A DNA stretch of 14,522 nucleotides from CAZEDK01 sp964511025 (GCA_964511025.1 CAZEDK010000040.1:1-14522), one strand, 5' to 3'; positions 5,672 through 13,292 are shown, counted from the stretch's first letter. The notes: generated by a model from the letters alone, not told the origin. Translations and numbers: made by a program.

Positions 5672-6889
5672 ATGCAAAAATTTTTTCGAAAAACTGTATT
5701 TTTTATACTCAGGCAATTTACCAAGTTTAAACTTTGGCGAATCAAACCTCAAATTATTGGAATAACAGGCAGTTTCGCCAAGACTAGTGTCAGAGATGCT
5801 TTGGCTCACGCCTTGCAACAGAAGTTTATGGTCAGAAAAAACAAAGAAGGCTTTAATACGGAATATGGTATTTGTTTGGATATTTTGAATATATCGAAAA
5901 CCGGTAAAGTTGGCGCTAAGCATTCTTTTTTCTCTTGGCTGAGAATACTTGGACATGGATTTTTTGATGCGCTGTTTTCAAAAGAAAAATATCAAAAACT
6001 TATATTAGAACTTGGCATTGATAAGCCAGATGACATGGATTTGATTTTGAAAGTTATGAAGCCTGATATTCAAATTGTGACAGGTATAACCCTCAATCAT
6101 GTAGAGTATGGTTTCAGCTGTGAACAGGATATTTGGGATGAAAAAAAGAAACTTTTGTACGCAGTGCCAAAAAATGGATTTGCGATTTTGAATAGTGATG
6201 ATGGATATGTTGCCTCTGCGCAGCATGATTTGCATTGTAATATTATTGATTTTGGAGAAAAATCTGATAATGCTTCTTTGAAACTTACTGTTTTGAATAG
6301 CGATATTAATGGACTACAAATTAAATTTAGTTATGGAGATAAGTCGGTTGATTCTTCTTTTGAAATTTTAGGGAAACAACATGCGACAGTTCTTGGAGCC
6401 ACAATTGCTACTTTGCTTGCTTTGAATGTTGAACTTGAAGAAGCTATTTCTTTGTTAAAAGATTTCAAACTCCCAAAGCATCGAATGGATAAGATGATTA
6501 CTTCGAATAATGCAATTGTTTTGGACAGTACATATAATGCTTCGCCGAAAACTATGATGGCAGCACTTGATTTGCTTGCTGAACTTCCGGCGCAAAGAAA
6601 AATCGCAACAATCGGTTCAATGAATGAATTAGGTGAATATAGCGATCAAAAACATCTTGAGATTGGAGAATATATTGCCAAAAAAGCTGATGTTTTAATC
6701 GCGGTAGGTCATAGCGCGGATTTACTTATTCAGGGCTTTAGCAAATCTTGCGATAAAAAGTTTTTCAAATTTTCTAGTTCGGATATGGCTGCGGAGTTTT
6801 TAAAGACTTTTATTCAGGAAGCTGATTTGATTTTGGTCAAAGGTTCACATAGTATTGAAATGGATAAGATAGTTGATGAATTATGCTAA
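5672..6889 (+). CDS. MurF-like Mur ligase lacking the usual N-terminal domain
   Basis: Mur ligases join amino acids or dipeptides to UDP-MurNAc precursors using ATP; MurF adds D-Ala-D-Ala. Central-domain motifs: the ATP loop GITGSFAKTS (30-39), ITLNHVEYG (139-147), and KHRMD (269-273). The C-terminal domain has LDSTYNASPKTM (284-295), the MurF DDSYNANP motif, and VKGSHSIEM (389-397). At 405 aa it is shorter than MurF (~450): only about 25 basic residues precede the ATP loop, so the N-terminal UDP-substrate domain is missing. The second loop glycine (GSxGKT) is Ala36. It may be a true MurF variant of reduced genomes or a ligase for another substrate. It overlaps the delta' gene by 7 nt and heads that operon. 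Confidence 0.82.
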   Translation: MQKFFRKTVFFILRQFTKFKLWRIKPQIIGITGSFAKTSVRDALAHALQQKFMVRKNKEGFNTEYGICLDILNISKTGKVGAKHSFFSWLRILGHGFFDALFSKEKYQKLILELGIDKPDDMDLILKVMKPDIQIVTGITLNHVEYGFSCEQDIWDEKKKLLYAVPKNGFAILNSDDGYVASAQHDLHCNIIDFGEKSDNASLKLTVLNSDINGLQIKFSYGDKSVDSSFEILGKQHATVLGATIATLLALNVELEEAISLLKDFKLPKHRMDKMITSNNAIVLDSTYNASPKTMMAALDLLAELPAQRKIATIGSMNELGEYSDQKHLEIGEYIAKKADVLIAVGHSADLLIQGFSKSCDKKFFKFSSSDMAAEFLKTFIQEADLILVKGSHSIEMDKIVDELC

Positions 6890-7746
6890 TAGGCCACAAA
6901 AAACAATTTCACAATTTGATGTATGATTTGAGTTCAGGCAATCTTGCTCACGCTTACATTATTTGCGGAGCTTCTCAAATTGCGAAATTTACTTTAGCAA
7001 AAGAGTTTTCTAGAAAAATTCAAGCTATGTCTGAAGATCAAATTTTAGAATCGAATGTTGATATTTCGGTGTTTGATGATGATGGAGAAAGTTTAAAAAT
7101 AGAAGAAGTAAGGAAGATTTGTAATAAAGCTTTACTTAGTAGTGCAGGAAAATACAAAATTGTTTTGATAAAAAATATCGATCGACTTACATTAGACGCT
7201 TCAAATGCTTTTTTGAAAACACTTGAAGAACCAAATCCAAAAGTTATTTTTATTATGACTGCAAGTGATTTATCAAAAGTTTTGGAGACAATAAAATCGA
7301 GAGCTAGAATTGTTTATTGTAATGCTTTGTCGCATCTTGACATGAAAGAATTTGCAAAAAAATATGACAAAACTGATCAAGCTTTGTTAGAAAAATTCAT
7401 TGCTCTTGCTTCAGGTCGTCCCGGAAAACTTCACAAAATATTGAACGATGAGCAATATCAAGCTTTGTTAGTTGATATAGATAACGAAATAAGATTTTTT
7501 ATAGAAACTAAGAATATAGTAAGATTTTGGCTTTATATTGAACAAATAGCTTCGGAGAAGCAAAACTGCCTTGAATTTCTTAATATTTGGGAATTAATCA
7601 CATCTAAAATAATTTTTGAAAAAATTCATTTGTCAAAATTCCCCTTTCTAATATCGGAGGCTAGGGATAGAATTTATGGGAATTGCAATCAAAGATTGGT
7701 ACTTGAAAATTTAAGTCTAAAGTTTAGAAATTTATGTTTAGTTTAA
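6883..7746 (+). CDS. holB: DNA polymerase III delta' subunit (clamp loader)
   Basis: The delta' subunit is the non-ATPase stator of the clamp loader that opens the sliding clamp at replication forks. It has an AAA+ layout: GNLAHAYIICGASQIAKFTLA with a degenerate Walker A (no GK[ST]; residues 29-39), as typical for delta'. IVLIKNIDRLTLDASNAF and LKTLEEPNPKVIFIMTA (Walker B and sensor region) follow, then the TIKSRARI motif, where most family members have SRC; here Cys is Ala. The zinc-binding cysteines of dnaX are absent, separating it from tau/gamma. At 287 aa it is slightly short. It overlaps the genes on both sides (7 nt and 13 nt), so it is translationally coupled in a three-gene operon. 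Confidence 0.85.
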   Translation: MLIGHKKQFHNLMYDLSSGNLAHAYIICGASQIAKFTLAKEFSRKIQAMSEDQILESNVDISVFDDDGESLKIEEVRKICNKALLSSAGKYKIVLIKNIDRLTLDASNAFLKTLEEPNPKVIFIMTASDLSKVLETIKSRARIVYCNALSHLDMKEFAKKYDKTDQALLEKFIALASGRPGKLHKILNDEQYQALLVDIDNEIRFFIETKNIVRFWLYIEQIASEKQNCLEFLNIWELITSKIIFEKIHLSKFPFLISEARDRIYGNCNQRLVLENLSLKFRNLCLV

Positions 7747-8504
7747 TTCTTCTCTTGATATCTATCGTTGGGCTGCTTGCCATTTTTGCACACCGTTACT
7801 TTTTGATTAAAAAAAGTATTATATGGCAAGAAAAACATAGCATATTGAGTGAACAAAAACTTGCAAAAAAAGCTTTATTTTTTAAAAAACAAATAACAGC
7901 CTCACAAGAAGAAAGTATTTCTGAAATGAAGAATGATAATATTAGAACTTTTAAAGAATTATTTTATAAAGCCGAAAAATCTCTAAAAGATGGACAATTC
8001 AAAGAGGCAGAAAAATATCTGATTAATCTTTTGACTATGGAGGAAGACAATAAAGATATCAATCACATGCTTGCAAAAGTTTATTTGGAAACAGAGCAGT
8101 TTTCAAAAGCTGAGAGTATATATGAATTTTTGGTATCAAAACATGATAATCCGATTTATTATACAAATTTGGGACTATGTTATTACATATCCGGAGATTT
8201 ACAAAAAGCTGTTTCCGCCTATGAAAAAGCCCTTGAAATGGATCCGAGCAAAAGAGAGAGATTTTTAAATTTGGCGCGCGTATATGAACAAATGGGTAAT
8301 ACGCAGCAAGCAAAAGAACAGTATGAAAAATGGGTAAACAAAGATTTTAAAGATATTGATGCTTTGCTTATCCTCGCTGCTTATGCCGAAAATGACAAAG
8401 ATCAGCAAAAAGCTTATATTTACTATAGAAAAGTCCTTGACCTGAGTCCTTATAATGAAATTGCAAAAGCGAAAGTTTTAGAGTTGAGCTTCTTCGCCAA
8501 TTAA
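7734..8504 (+). CDS. Membrane-anchored TPR-repeat protein
   Basis: 256 aa. Residues 2-19 are a single hydrophobic segment (FSLILLLISIVGLLAIFA) followed by a basic stretch, so the body faces the cytoplasm or outside depending on topology; the positive charges after the segment favour a cytoplasmic body. About five tetratricopeptide units lie between ~72 and ~245: SLKDGQFKEAEKYLINLL, then AKVYLETEQFSKAESIYEFL, then LGLCYYISGDLQKAVSAYEK, then LARVYEQMGNTQQAKEQYEK and AYIYYRKVLDLSP. TPRs are protein-interaction scaffolds; the partner is unknown. It starts 13 nt inside the delta' gene. Its 3' end overlaps the convergent VanW-family gene by 27 bp, with no terminator between. Confidence 0.85.
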   Translation: MFSLILLLISIVGLLAIFAHRYFLIKKSIIWQEKHSILSEQKLAKKALFFKKQITASQEESISEMKNDNIRTFKELFYKAEKSLKDGQFKEAEKYLINLLTMEEDNKDINHMLAKVYLETEQFSKAESIYEFLVSKHDNPIYYTNLGLCYYISGDLQKAVSAYEKALEMDPSKRERFLNLARVYEQMGNTQQAKEQYEKWVNKDFKDIDALLILAAYAENDKDQQKAYIYYRKVLDLSPYNEIAKAKVLELSFFAN

Positions 8505-10130
8505 GTATTTCGCCGGAAAAGATTTATAATTGGTATGAAAAACTTCTTTTTTGACTTCTTCGTTGTTGGAAATAGTTCTCGTAAAATCAGTTTGAAATCC
8601 TGTGACGCTTTTTTGTTTAAGTTCTTTTTCTCCAGGCGCAAGGTTTGCTGAAACTTCAAATACTGCCGGTGCTGAATTATAGCCATAACTGACAGGTTTT
8701 GAAATTTCTACTTTCCTGCCATCTGAGCTACCATAAAATTTGATATATACATCGCCACTTTCTGTAGTATAGGCCTGTATCAATATCGCTTTATCAAAAT
8801 TATTTTTAAATTTTAAATCTTTTGAGCCGATATAAATGGTTGCATCTAGTCCGTGATTTGGATATTTTTTGTCCAAATAATACGAAACTTGTATGGAATG
8901 TCCGTGTCTTTCGGTGATTTCTATACCGCTTGTGAGAGCGGCTCGAAACATGGTCGTTGAGACCTGACAAACGCCACCTCCAACACCGTCAACTATTTCA
9001 TCTCCTTGAATAATTTTTGCCAACTTCCAGCCGTTTTTGATTTCTACGTTTCCTATATGATCATTAAATGAAAAAACTTCTCCAGGCTCTATAATAAGAC
9101 CATTAAACATTTTGATGGCGAAATTAATATTGTATACTCTTGCGCCTATTGAACCGGAGTAATTACTATAGCCGACACCTACTAATTCTTTTATGCCTAG
9201 TTCTTTAAGCCTTTCGTCAGTGTCAATGTGTGCCTTTTCTTTTTTTACTGGTATTTCAAAATTATTTATGTTTTCCGAAACACTTAAGGCAAGCATTTGA
9301 GAAAATTCTTTTGTTGCTATTTTTTGTCCGTTCTGAGCTTCTCCTTCGAATATTATTTGATTTTCTTCATTATAAAATATTTTCATGTTTTGTGCCTGTT
9401 TCTCTATTTTGTCAGACAAAGTGTCTTTTATATATTTTCCAAGAGCTTCTTGTGAAATTGAAATTTCTAAATCTTCTTTGATGACACATTGTTCTAAATC
9501 GACATCGGTGTCAATTTCGATTGCAATAGCTTGATTCAAAAAATCACAATATAATTTTTTTGTTGATACTACTCTTAGAAATGGTAAATAAGTTTCAGGT
9601 TGAAGATTGAAACTTTGATTATCAAAATAGATTTTTATATCTATTAGCTTATCTTTTATTTGATCTTTATATTTTTCTAGATTGTCTTTTGTAATAGACG
9701 GTATTTTTTTTTGAAGCTTGATTTGTATCGCACTGAAATCAAATTCATTTATTTTCTTCTGAATTTCTTTTTTGAGATAATTTTTATCTAATTCATATCC
9801 GATAGATTCTTCTGAAATTTTTATTTCGCTATTTTCATAAAAATAAGAAGCATTTTGATATTTTGGAAATTTTGTTGATATCTCATCAAGACTCGCGTTT
9901 AATTTGTTCAAATCGAAACTAAGGTCTTCTTGTAATCCTAAATCTGATAATTTTACAAAAAAACTCTGATTAAGTTGTGCCACATTAAATAATATACTTT
10001 GTTCAGTTAATTTGAGATTTTTTGTGTTACTGTTAGCAATTTCTTTCAACGGAGGCAAATTCAATGCAAATGTATTGCTTGGAAATATTATTAGATTGAA
10101 AAATATGAAAAGAAAGAAAATTTTTCTCAT
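8478..10130 (-). CDS. Exported VanW-family protein with G5-like C-terminus
   Basis: 550 aa with a signal peptide (MRKIFFLFIF..., probable cleavage after A22). Residues ~40-300 contain two related alpha/beta regions of the kind found before VanW domains (YoaR-type putative peptidoglycan-binding). The VanW domain spans ~316-450: NINFAIKMFNGLIIEPGEVF, then SFNDHIG, GVGGGVCQVSTTMFRAAL (residues ~382-399), ERHGHSIQVSYY and GLDATIY. The C-terminal ~80 residues (from RKVEISKPV through KKEVFHTNYKSF) have the look of a G5-type extracellular domain. VanW domains are associated with the cell envelope; their biochemical role is unproven, and it should not be read as vancomycin resistance. It overlaps the YtxH-like gene by 4 nt (ATGA). 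Confidence 0.88.
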   Translation of the reverse strand: MRKIFFLFIFFNLIIFPSNTFALNLPPLKEIANSNTKNLKLTEQSILFNVAQLNQSFFVKLSDLGLQEDLSFDLNKLNASLDEISTKFPKYQNASYFYENSEIKISEESIGYELDKNYLKKEIQKKINEFDFSAIQIKLQKKIPSITKDNLEKYKDQIKDKLIDIKIYFDNQSFNLQPETYLPFLRVVSTKKLYCDFLNQAIAIEIDTDVDLEQCVIKEDLEISISQEALGKYIKDTLSDKIEKQAQNMKIFYNEENQIIFEGEAQNGQKIATKEFSQMLALSVSENINNFEIPVKKEKAHIDTDERLKELGIKELVGVGYSNYSGSIGARVYNINFAIKMFNGLIIEPGEVFSFNDHIGNVEIKNGWKLAKIIQGDEIVDGVGGGVCQVSTTMFRAALTSGIEITERHGHSIQVSYYLDKKYPNHGLDATIYIGSKDLKFKNNFDKAILIQAYTTESGDVYIKFYGSSDGRKVEISKPVSYGYNSAPAVFEVSANLAPGEKELKQKSVTGFQTDFTRTISNNEEVKKEVFHTNYKSFPAKYLIGEEAQL

Positions 10131-10393
10131 GATTTTTTTATTTTTTTCTCAATTAGTTTTTTTACACGTTTTTTTGCTATATCGTATATAGCTTTGCTGC
10201 ATTTCCAAGTCAGTTTACCAGTTTCTTTGACTTTTTCTCTTGTTTTCGAGCCTTCGTTAGGAGCGAGTCCTAATCCCAAAGCTGAGCCTATTGCGCCACC
10301 TATAATAAGACCCATTACAACTTTGTCGAGAGTACTATTTTGCTGTTCTTGCTTTTGTTCTTTTTTATTCTTTGAAAATATTTTTGAAAACAT
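10127..10393 (-). CDS. YtxH-like small membrane protein
   Basis: 88 aa. A lysine/glutamine-rich start leads to a glycine-rich hydrophobic segment VMGLIIGGAIGSALGLGLAP (about 26-45). NEGSKTREKVKE and a strongly basic helical tail follow. The pattern G-x-x-x-G-x-x-x-G-x-L-x-A-P-x-x-G-x-x-x-R-x-x-x of the YtxH family (general-stress type membrane proteins of unknown function) is recognisable. The gene begins 26 bp after the RNase Y gene and its stop overlaps the VanW start (ATGA), so the three are one operon and translation of VanW is probably coupled to it. Confidence 0.75.
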   Translation of the reverse strand: MFSKIFSKNKKEQKQEQQNSTLDKVVMGLIIGGAIGSALGLGLAPNEGSKTREKVKETGKLTWKCSKAIYDIAKKRVKKLIEKKIKKS

Positions 10394-10419
10394 CTTTAGA
10401 AGATTATTGCATAGTAAAT

Positions 10420-12039
10420 CTACTGTTTCAATGCGACTTTTTCTTTAAATTCCGTTATTCTTATAATATTAACTTTGATTCTTCCAGGATAACTGAGCGT
10501 TGTTTGAATTTTCTCTGCTGTTAGTTCTGCGATACAGTCTAACTGTTCATCGTTAACTTCATTTTCATTTATTATTATTCTCAGTTCTCTTCCTGCTGAC
10601 ATTGAATATGCTTTTTTTGCATGTGGAGCTTGTAAACCTAATTCTTCAAGTTCTTTTATTCTTTGCAAATACCATTCAAAACTTTCCATTCTAGCCCCTG
10701 GCCTACTGGCAGAAATCGCATCGGCCGCTTTGACCAAGTGGTCTTCAGGGAGAGTGAAAGGAACTTTATCGTGATGACAATAAGCTGCATAATTCGCCCT
10801 CTCTCTTAGTTTTTCATCTTTTGGCCACTGCCAAGTATCAATAATAATTTTACTAATATCATCATGCCCCTCAGTGCCTTTTAGATTATTTGCAATATTT
10901 TCATCCAATAATTCTATGGCTATTTGTTTTTGATAACCTTCATCAGTTATAATTTGAAGATCTACTGCTTTGCCTAAGTCATGCACATAACCTCCCAATC
11001 TTGCGATTTGATAATCAGCACCTATTTCATCAGCTAACATTGCGGCAAAAAAACAAACTTCCATTGAGTGTGACCAAATATTTTGACCGTAACTTGTTCT
11101 ATATTCAAACCTACCAAAGAGATCGGAAATTTTTTCAGGTACATCTTTTAGACCAAGCATAGCTACCGCTTTTTTGCCCATGTCATGCATAATATTATTG
11201 ATTTTTTTATGGGCTTGTTCAAAACATTTATCAATTAGATTATGCGTAATCGTTTTTTCCTTCATAAGCAGTTCCAAGGTTTCTTTTGCTATAGCTTTTT
11301 TGAGTAAATCATGTGATGAGACTGTAATAGCATCTTCTCCATGATGATTAAATAAGACATCGATATCTAATTTTCTTTCTACGTACTCAATATTATTACC
11401 TTCTTTTCCAATAAGCATTCCTTTCATCAATTCATTCGGAACGGTTATGCTCATGTCTTTTTTGTCTACAGAGCTTCCCATGGTGAATCGTTGCATAATA
11501 AAAGTAAGGATATTTTTAGCCTCCTTGAAAGCATTTTCTTCAAAATCTTCTTCGATTTTTTCTAAATAGATAGGAGTGAGTCTGTTAAAATTTGCTTCTG
11601 TGTTTTCTTTTATATGAGTCAAAATGCCGTTTTTATTCATTTGCAGTTTGCTACATAAACTTTCTGTAATTTGTGCAGCTTTTAGTTTGATATTGCCTTG
11701 AATTTCTATTGTTTTATTTTTTATATCAGTCAATTGTTGTTGATATGAGTTATTTCTATCAAGTTTTTTTATCATTATATCATTTTTTACTTTAATTTTT
11801 TCTTCTAAAATACTATTTCTTTCGAGGAAATTTATTTCTTCCTTTTCAGTTTGATTTTTTATTGTTTCAATTTGAGTTTGCGCTTCTTTTGTTAAAGTAT
11901 CTGCTTCTTTTTGCATTTCAGTAATTCTGATGGATATTTTTTTAATTTTATCTTTCAGGTCTTTGGATTGTTTTGTCCCTAATATATAAGAAATCAGAAG
12001 TGAAAGCAGTCCGCTGGCTATTATTGCCAAATATATCAT
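10420..12039 (-). CDS. rny: Ribonuclease Y
   Basis: Membrane-anchored endoribonuclease that starts mRNA decay in bacteria lacking RNase E. Architecture is complete over 539 aa: a transmembrane anchor at ~2-20 and a long charged coiled coil ~25-165. A KH domain ~195-255 has the GKEGNN loop at 211-216 (usually GREGRN). The HD domain carries SYGQNIWSHSMEV (H324), GGYVHDLGKAVD (H353-D354), GHDD (392-394), YAAYCHHD and AADAISASRPGAR (D440). The family C-terminal end SAGRELRIII to KVNIIRITEF is present. The metal ligands are all there, so it should be active. It is first gene of the operon RNase Y-YtxH-VanW, divergent from the LysW gene, with its own promoter. Confidence 0.95.
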   Translation of the reverse strand: MIYLAIIASGLLSLLISYILGTKQSKDLKDKIKKISIRITEMQKEADTLTKEAQTQIETIKNQTEKEEINFLERNSILEEKIKVKNDIMIKKLDRNNSYQQQLTDIKNKTIEIQGNIKLKAAQITESLCSKLQMNKNGILTHIKENTEANFNRLTPIYLEKIEEDFEENAFKEAKNILTFIMQRFTMGSSVDKKDMSITVPNELMKGMLIGKEGNNIEYVERKLDIDVLFNHHGEDAITVSSHDLLKKAIAKETLELLMKEKTITHNLIDKCFEQAHKKINNIMHDMGKKAVAMLGLKDVPEKISDLFGRFEYRTSYGQNIWSHSMEVCFFAAMLADEIGADYQIARLGGYVHDLGKAVDLQIITDEGYQKQIAIELLDENIANNLKGTEGHDDISKIIIDTWQWPKDEKLRERANYAAYCHHDKVPFTLPEDHLVKAADAISASRPGARMESFEWYLQRIKELEELGLQAPHAKKAYSMSAGRELRIIINENEVNDEQLDCIAELTAEKIQTTLSYPGRIKVNIIRITEFKEKVALKQ

Positions 12040-12064
12040 AAATATTAAGTAAAATTCATCTTTA

Positions 12065-12094
12065 ATTATAATTCCAAAACAGTTTTTAAGTAAA
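12065..12094 (-). promoter_or_regulatory. Promoter of the RNase Y operon
   Basis: On the minus strand TTTACT (12094-12089) and a perfect TATAAT (12070-12065) are 18 bp apart, with the RNase Y ATG about 26 bp past the -10 box. An 8-bp inverted repeat, AATTCCAA at 12070-12077 and TTGGAATT at 12109-12116, brackets the -35 region and could be an operator. Confidence 0.5.
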
Positions 12095-12172
12095 GTACAG
12101 AATTGAAATTGGAATTTCGCAAAATCAGTATTTTTTTATTTGACTACTTCGTTAAATTTATTAAACTGATTT

Positions 12173-12201
12173 TTGTCTTCATTATATCTTTATTATATTA
12201 A
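12173..12201 (+). promoter_or_regulatory. Candidate promoter of the LysW gene
   Basis: TTGTCT at 12173-12178 and TATTAA at 12196-12201 are 17 bp apart, placing transcription start within a few bases of the ATG at 12213, so the mRNA would be almost leaderless. An alternative is TTGACT at 12140-12145 with TAAACT at 12162-12167 (16-bp spacer), giving a leader of about 40 nt. The AT-rich sequence does not decide between them. Confidence 0.35.
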
Positions 12202-12212
12202 ATATTACAAAT

Positions 12213-12410
12213 ATGTCTAAAGTACAAAATGATACAGTAGCTAACTGTTCAGAATGTGATGCCGAAATTGATATCCCGGTTGGCACAGAAGAAGGGGAAA
12301 TTTTTCAATGTCAAGAATGCGAAGCTGAACTTGAAGTGGCAGAAATAACAGAAGATGATGAAGTTACTCTTGATCTTGCACCGGAAGAAGATGAAGATTG
12401 GGGGGAATAG
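12213..12410 (+). CDS. lysW: LysW-type amino-group carrier protein
   Basis: LysW is a small acidic carrier whose C-terminal Glu is linked to the amino group of alpha-aminoadipate (or glutamate), shielding it while the side chain is processed, in lysine/arginine synthesis and in some specialised amino-acid pathways. The 65 residues show two zinc-knuckle pairs, CSEC (12-15) and CQEC (33-36), the ECEAELEV segment, a very acidic tail and the diagnostic terminal EDWGE with the carrier Glu65. It has about ten extra residues compared with the 54-aa Thermus protein, mainly at the N-terminus and in the tail. None of lysX, lysY, lysZ, lysJ or lysK is in the window; the next gene is a class II amidotransferase. 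Family assignment is strong; pathway unknown. Confidence 0.85.
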   Translation: MSKVQNDTVANCSECDAEIDIPVGTEEGEIFQCQECEAELEVAEITEDDEVTLDLAPEEDEDWGE

Positions 12411-12477
12411 TTTTTTTGGGAAGGATTTTGGAGAAAAGTATTAAGTATTAAGGGGCGGTTTTTTTAAAAATAGAATT

Positions 12478-13143
12478 ATGTGCAGGATCTTGCTGGTCAA
12501 ATTGAAGGAGAAAGATGATTTGAGGCAGATAATAGAACAATTCGCTTTGAAGTGTCGTAACTCTTGGCAGTATCAGGGTGATGGGTTTGGCATTGCTTAT
12601 TTCAATGAGGACAAAAAGTTAAAAATTTTAAAAAGTCTAAAACCGATTTGGGCAGCTTCCGATTTAATTCAAAAAATACCTTATACTGATTTCGTACTAG
12701 TACATGCAAGATCTGCTTTTGGAGAAAACACAATTGGAGATTTGGACAACAACCAACCGTTTGGCGATAAAGATTTTTTATTTGCGTTTAATGGAAATCT
12801 TCAAGGTATGCGTTTGAAAATGGAAGGTAAGATAGGATCTCATAAAATTTATAATTTTTTCAAAAATAAAATTAAAAAGAATCCAAATCTTTCTTTTGAG
12901 ACTTTGATGAAGCAAAACACAGAGTATCTTTGCAAAAAAGCAAAATATGTAAAATCTTTTAACCTAATTGCGGTAAAAGGCGAAGAAATATATATTCATA
13001 ATCAATACGGTGCTCAAGAGAATGCAAATTATTTCGATATGTGGGTGTCTCAAAAGGATAAAAATTTAATAGTATCTTCAGAAAGATTGGATTATTACGA
13101 TATGCAAATTAAACCAGAATATAAGGGTCTTGGCAAAAAATAA
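12478..13143 (+). CDS. Class II glutamine amidotransferase domain protein
   Basis: An Ntn-type glutaminase: the Met is removed and Cys2 becomes the nucleophile that releases ammonia from glutamine. Visible: MCRILLV with C2 fixing the start at 12478, GDGFGIAY (34-41), VHARSAF with the substrate-carboxylate Arg (R78), NQPF (92-95) and the oxyanion NG in FAFNGNL (N105-G106). The aspartate that normally grips the glutamine amino group (SDxE-like) is not seen where expected; the sequence there is IGSHKIYNFF. At 221 aa it is a stand-alone domain, resembling YafJ-type proteins, with no synthase partner fused. It lies 67 bp downstream of lysW on the same strand and may share its transcript. Donor use and acceptor are unknown. 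Confidence 0.85.
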   Translation: MCRILLVKLKEKDDLRQIIEQFALKCRNSWQYQGDGFGIAYFNEDKKLKILKSLKPIWAASDLIQKIPYTDFVLVHARSAFGENTIGDLDNNQPFGDKDFLFAFNGNLQGMRLKMEGKIGSHKIYNFFKNKIKKNPNLSFETLMKQNTEYLCKKAKYVKSFNLIAVKGEEIYIHNQYGAQENANYFDMWVSQKDKNLIVSSERLDYYDMQIKPEYKGLGKK

Positions 13144-13292
13144 AATAAAACACCTACCTTGCACTATCTTTAGCTTTATTTTCTTTGTTGCAAATCCAGT
13201 CATTTATCTCGATAAACTCCTGTATTTGAACGAAAGAATCTAAAACAAAATCTAGCACAATTTAGGTATCTTATTTTTTACCAAGACCCTTA
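13122..13292. repeat. 26-bp inverted repeat (24/26) around a 119-bp segment
   Basis: Bases 13122-13147 (starting TAAGGGTCTTGG) match the reverse complement of 13267-13292 at 24 of 26 positions. The left arm covers the last codons and stop of the amidotransferase gene; the right arm holds the stop of a small minus-strand ORF. Separation of the arms (119 bp) is too great for a terminator. No target-site duplication is seen at the outer edges. Confidence 0.85.
13154..13258 (-). other. 34-codon minus-strand ORF between the repeat arms
   Basis: A GTG-started frame fills nearly the whole spacer of the inverted repeat and reads VLDFVLDSFVQIQEFIEIND, then WICNKENKAKDSAR. The composition (acidic and amphipathic, with a charged tail) looks more protein-like than random AT-rich DNA, but there is no promoter or recognised family. 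It may be a fragment of a lost gene. Low confidence. Confidence 0.2.

Noticed and set aside
9230..9481. 83-codon plus-strand ORF inside the VanW gene
   Set aside because: Phe/Leu-rich shadow frame opposite a clearly recognisable gene; no family features.
8478..10130. VanW as an antibiotic-resistance gene
   Set aside because: No vanH/A/X or vanR/S partners; the domain is widespread in envelope proteins unrelated to glycopeptide resistance.
10194..10448. 84-codon plus-strand ORF across YtxH and the RNase Y end
   Set aside because: It is the antisense shadow of two real genes; the translation is low-complexity.
13185..13205. GTTGCAAATCC as a possible tRNA T-loop
   Set aside because: No matching acceptor or anticodon stem could be built around it on either strand.
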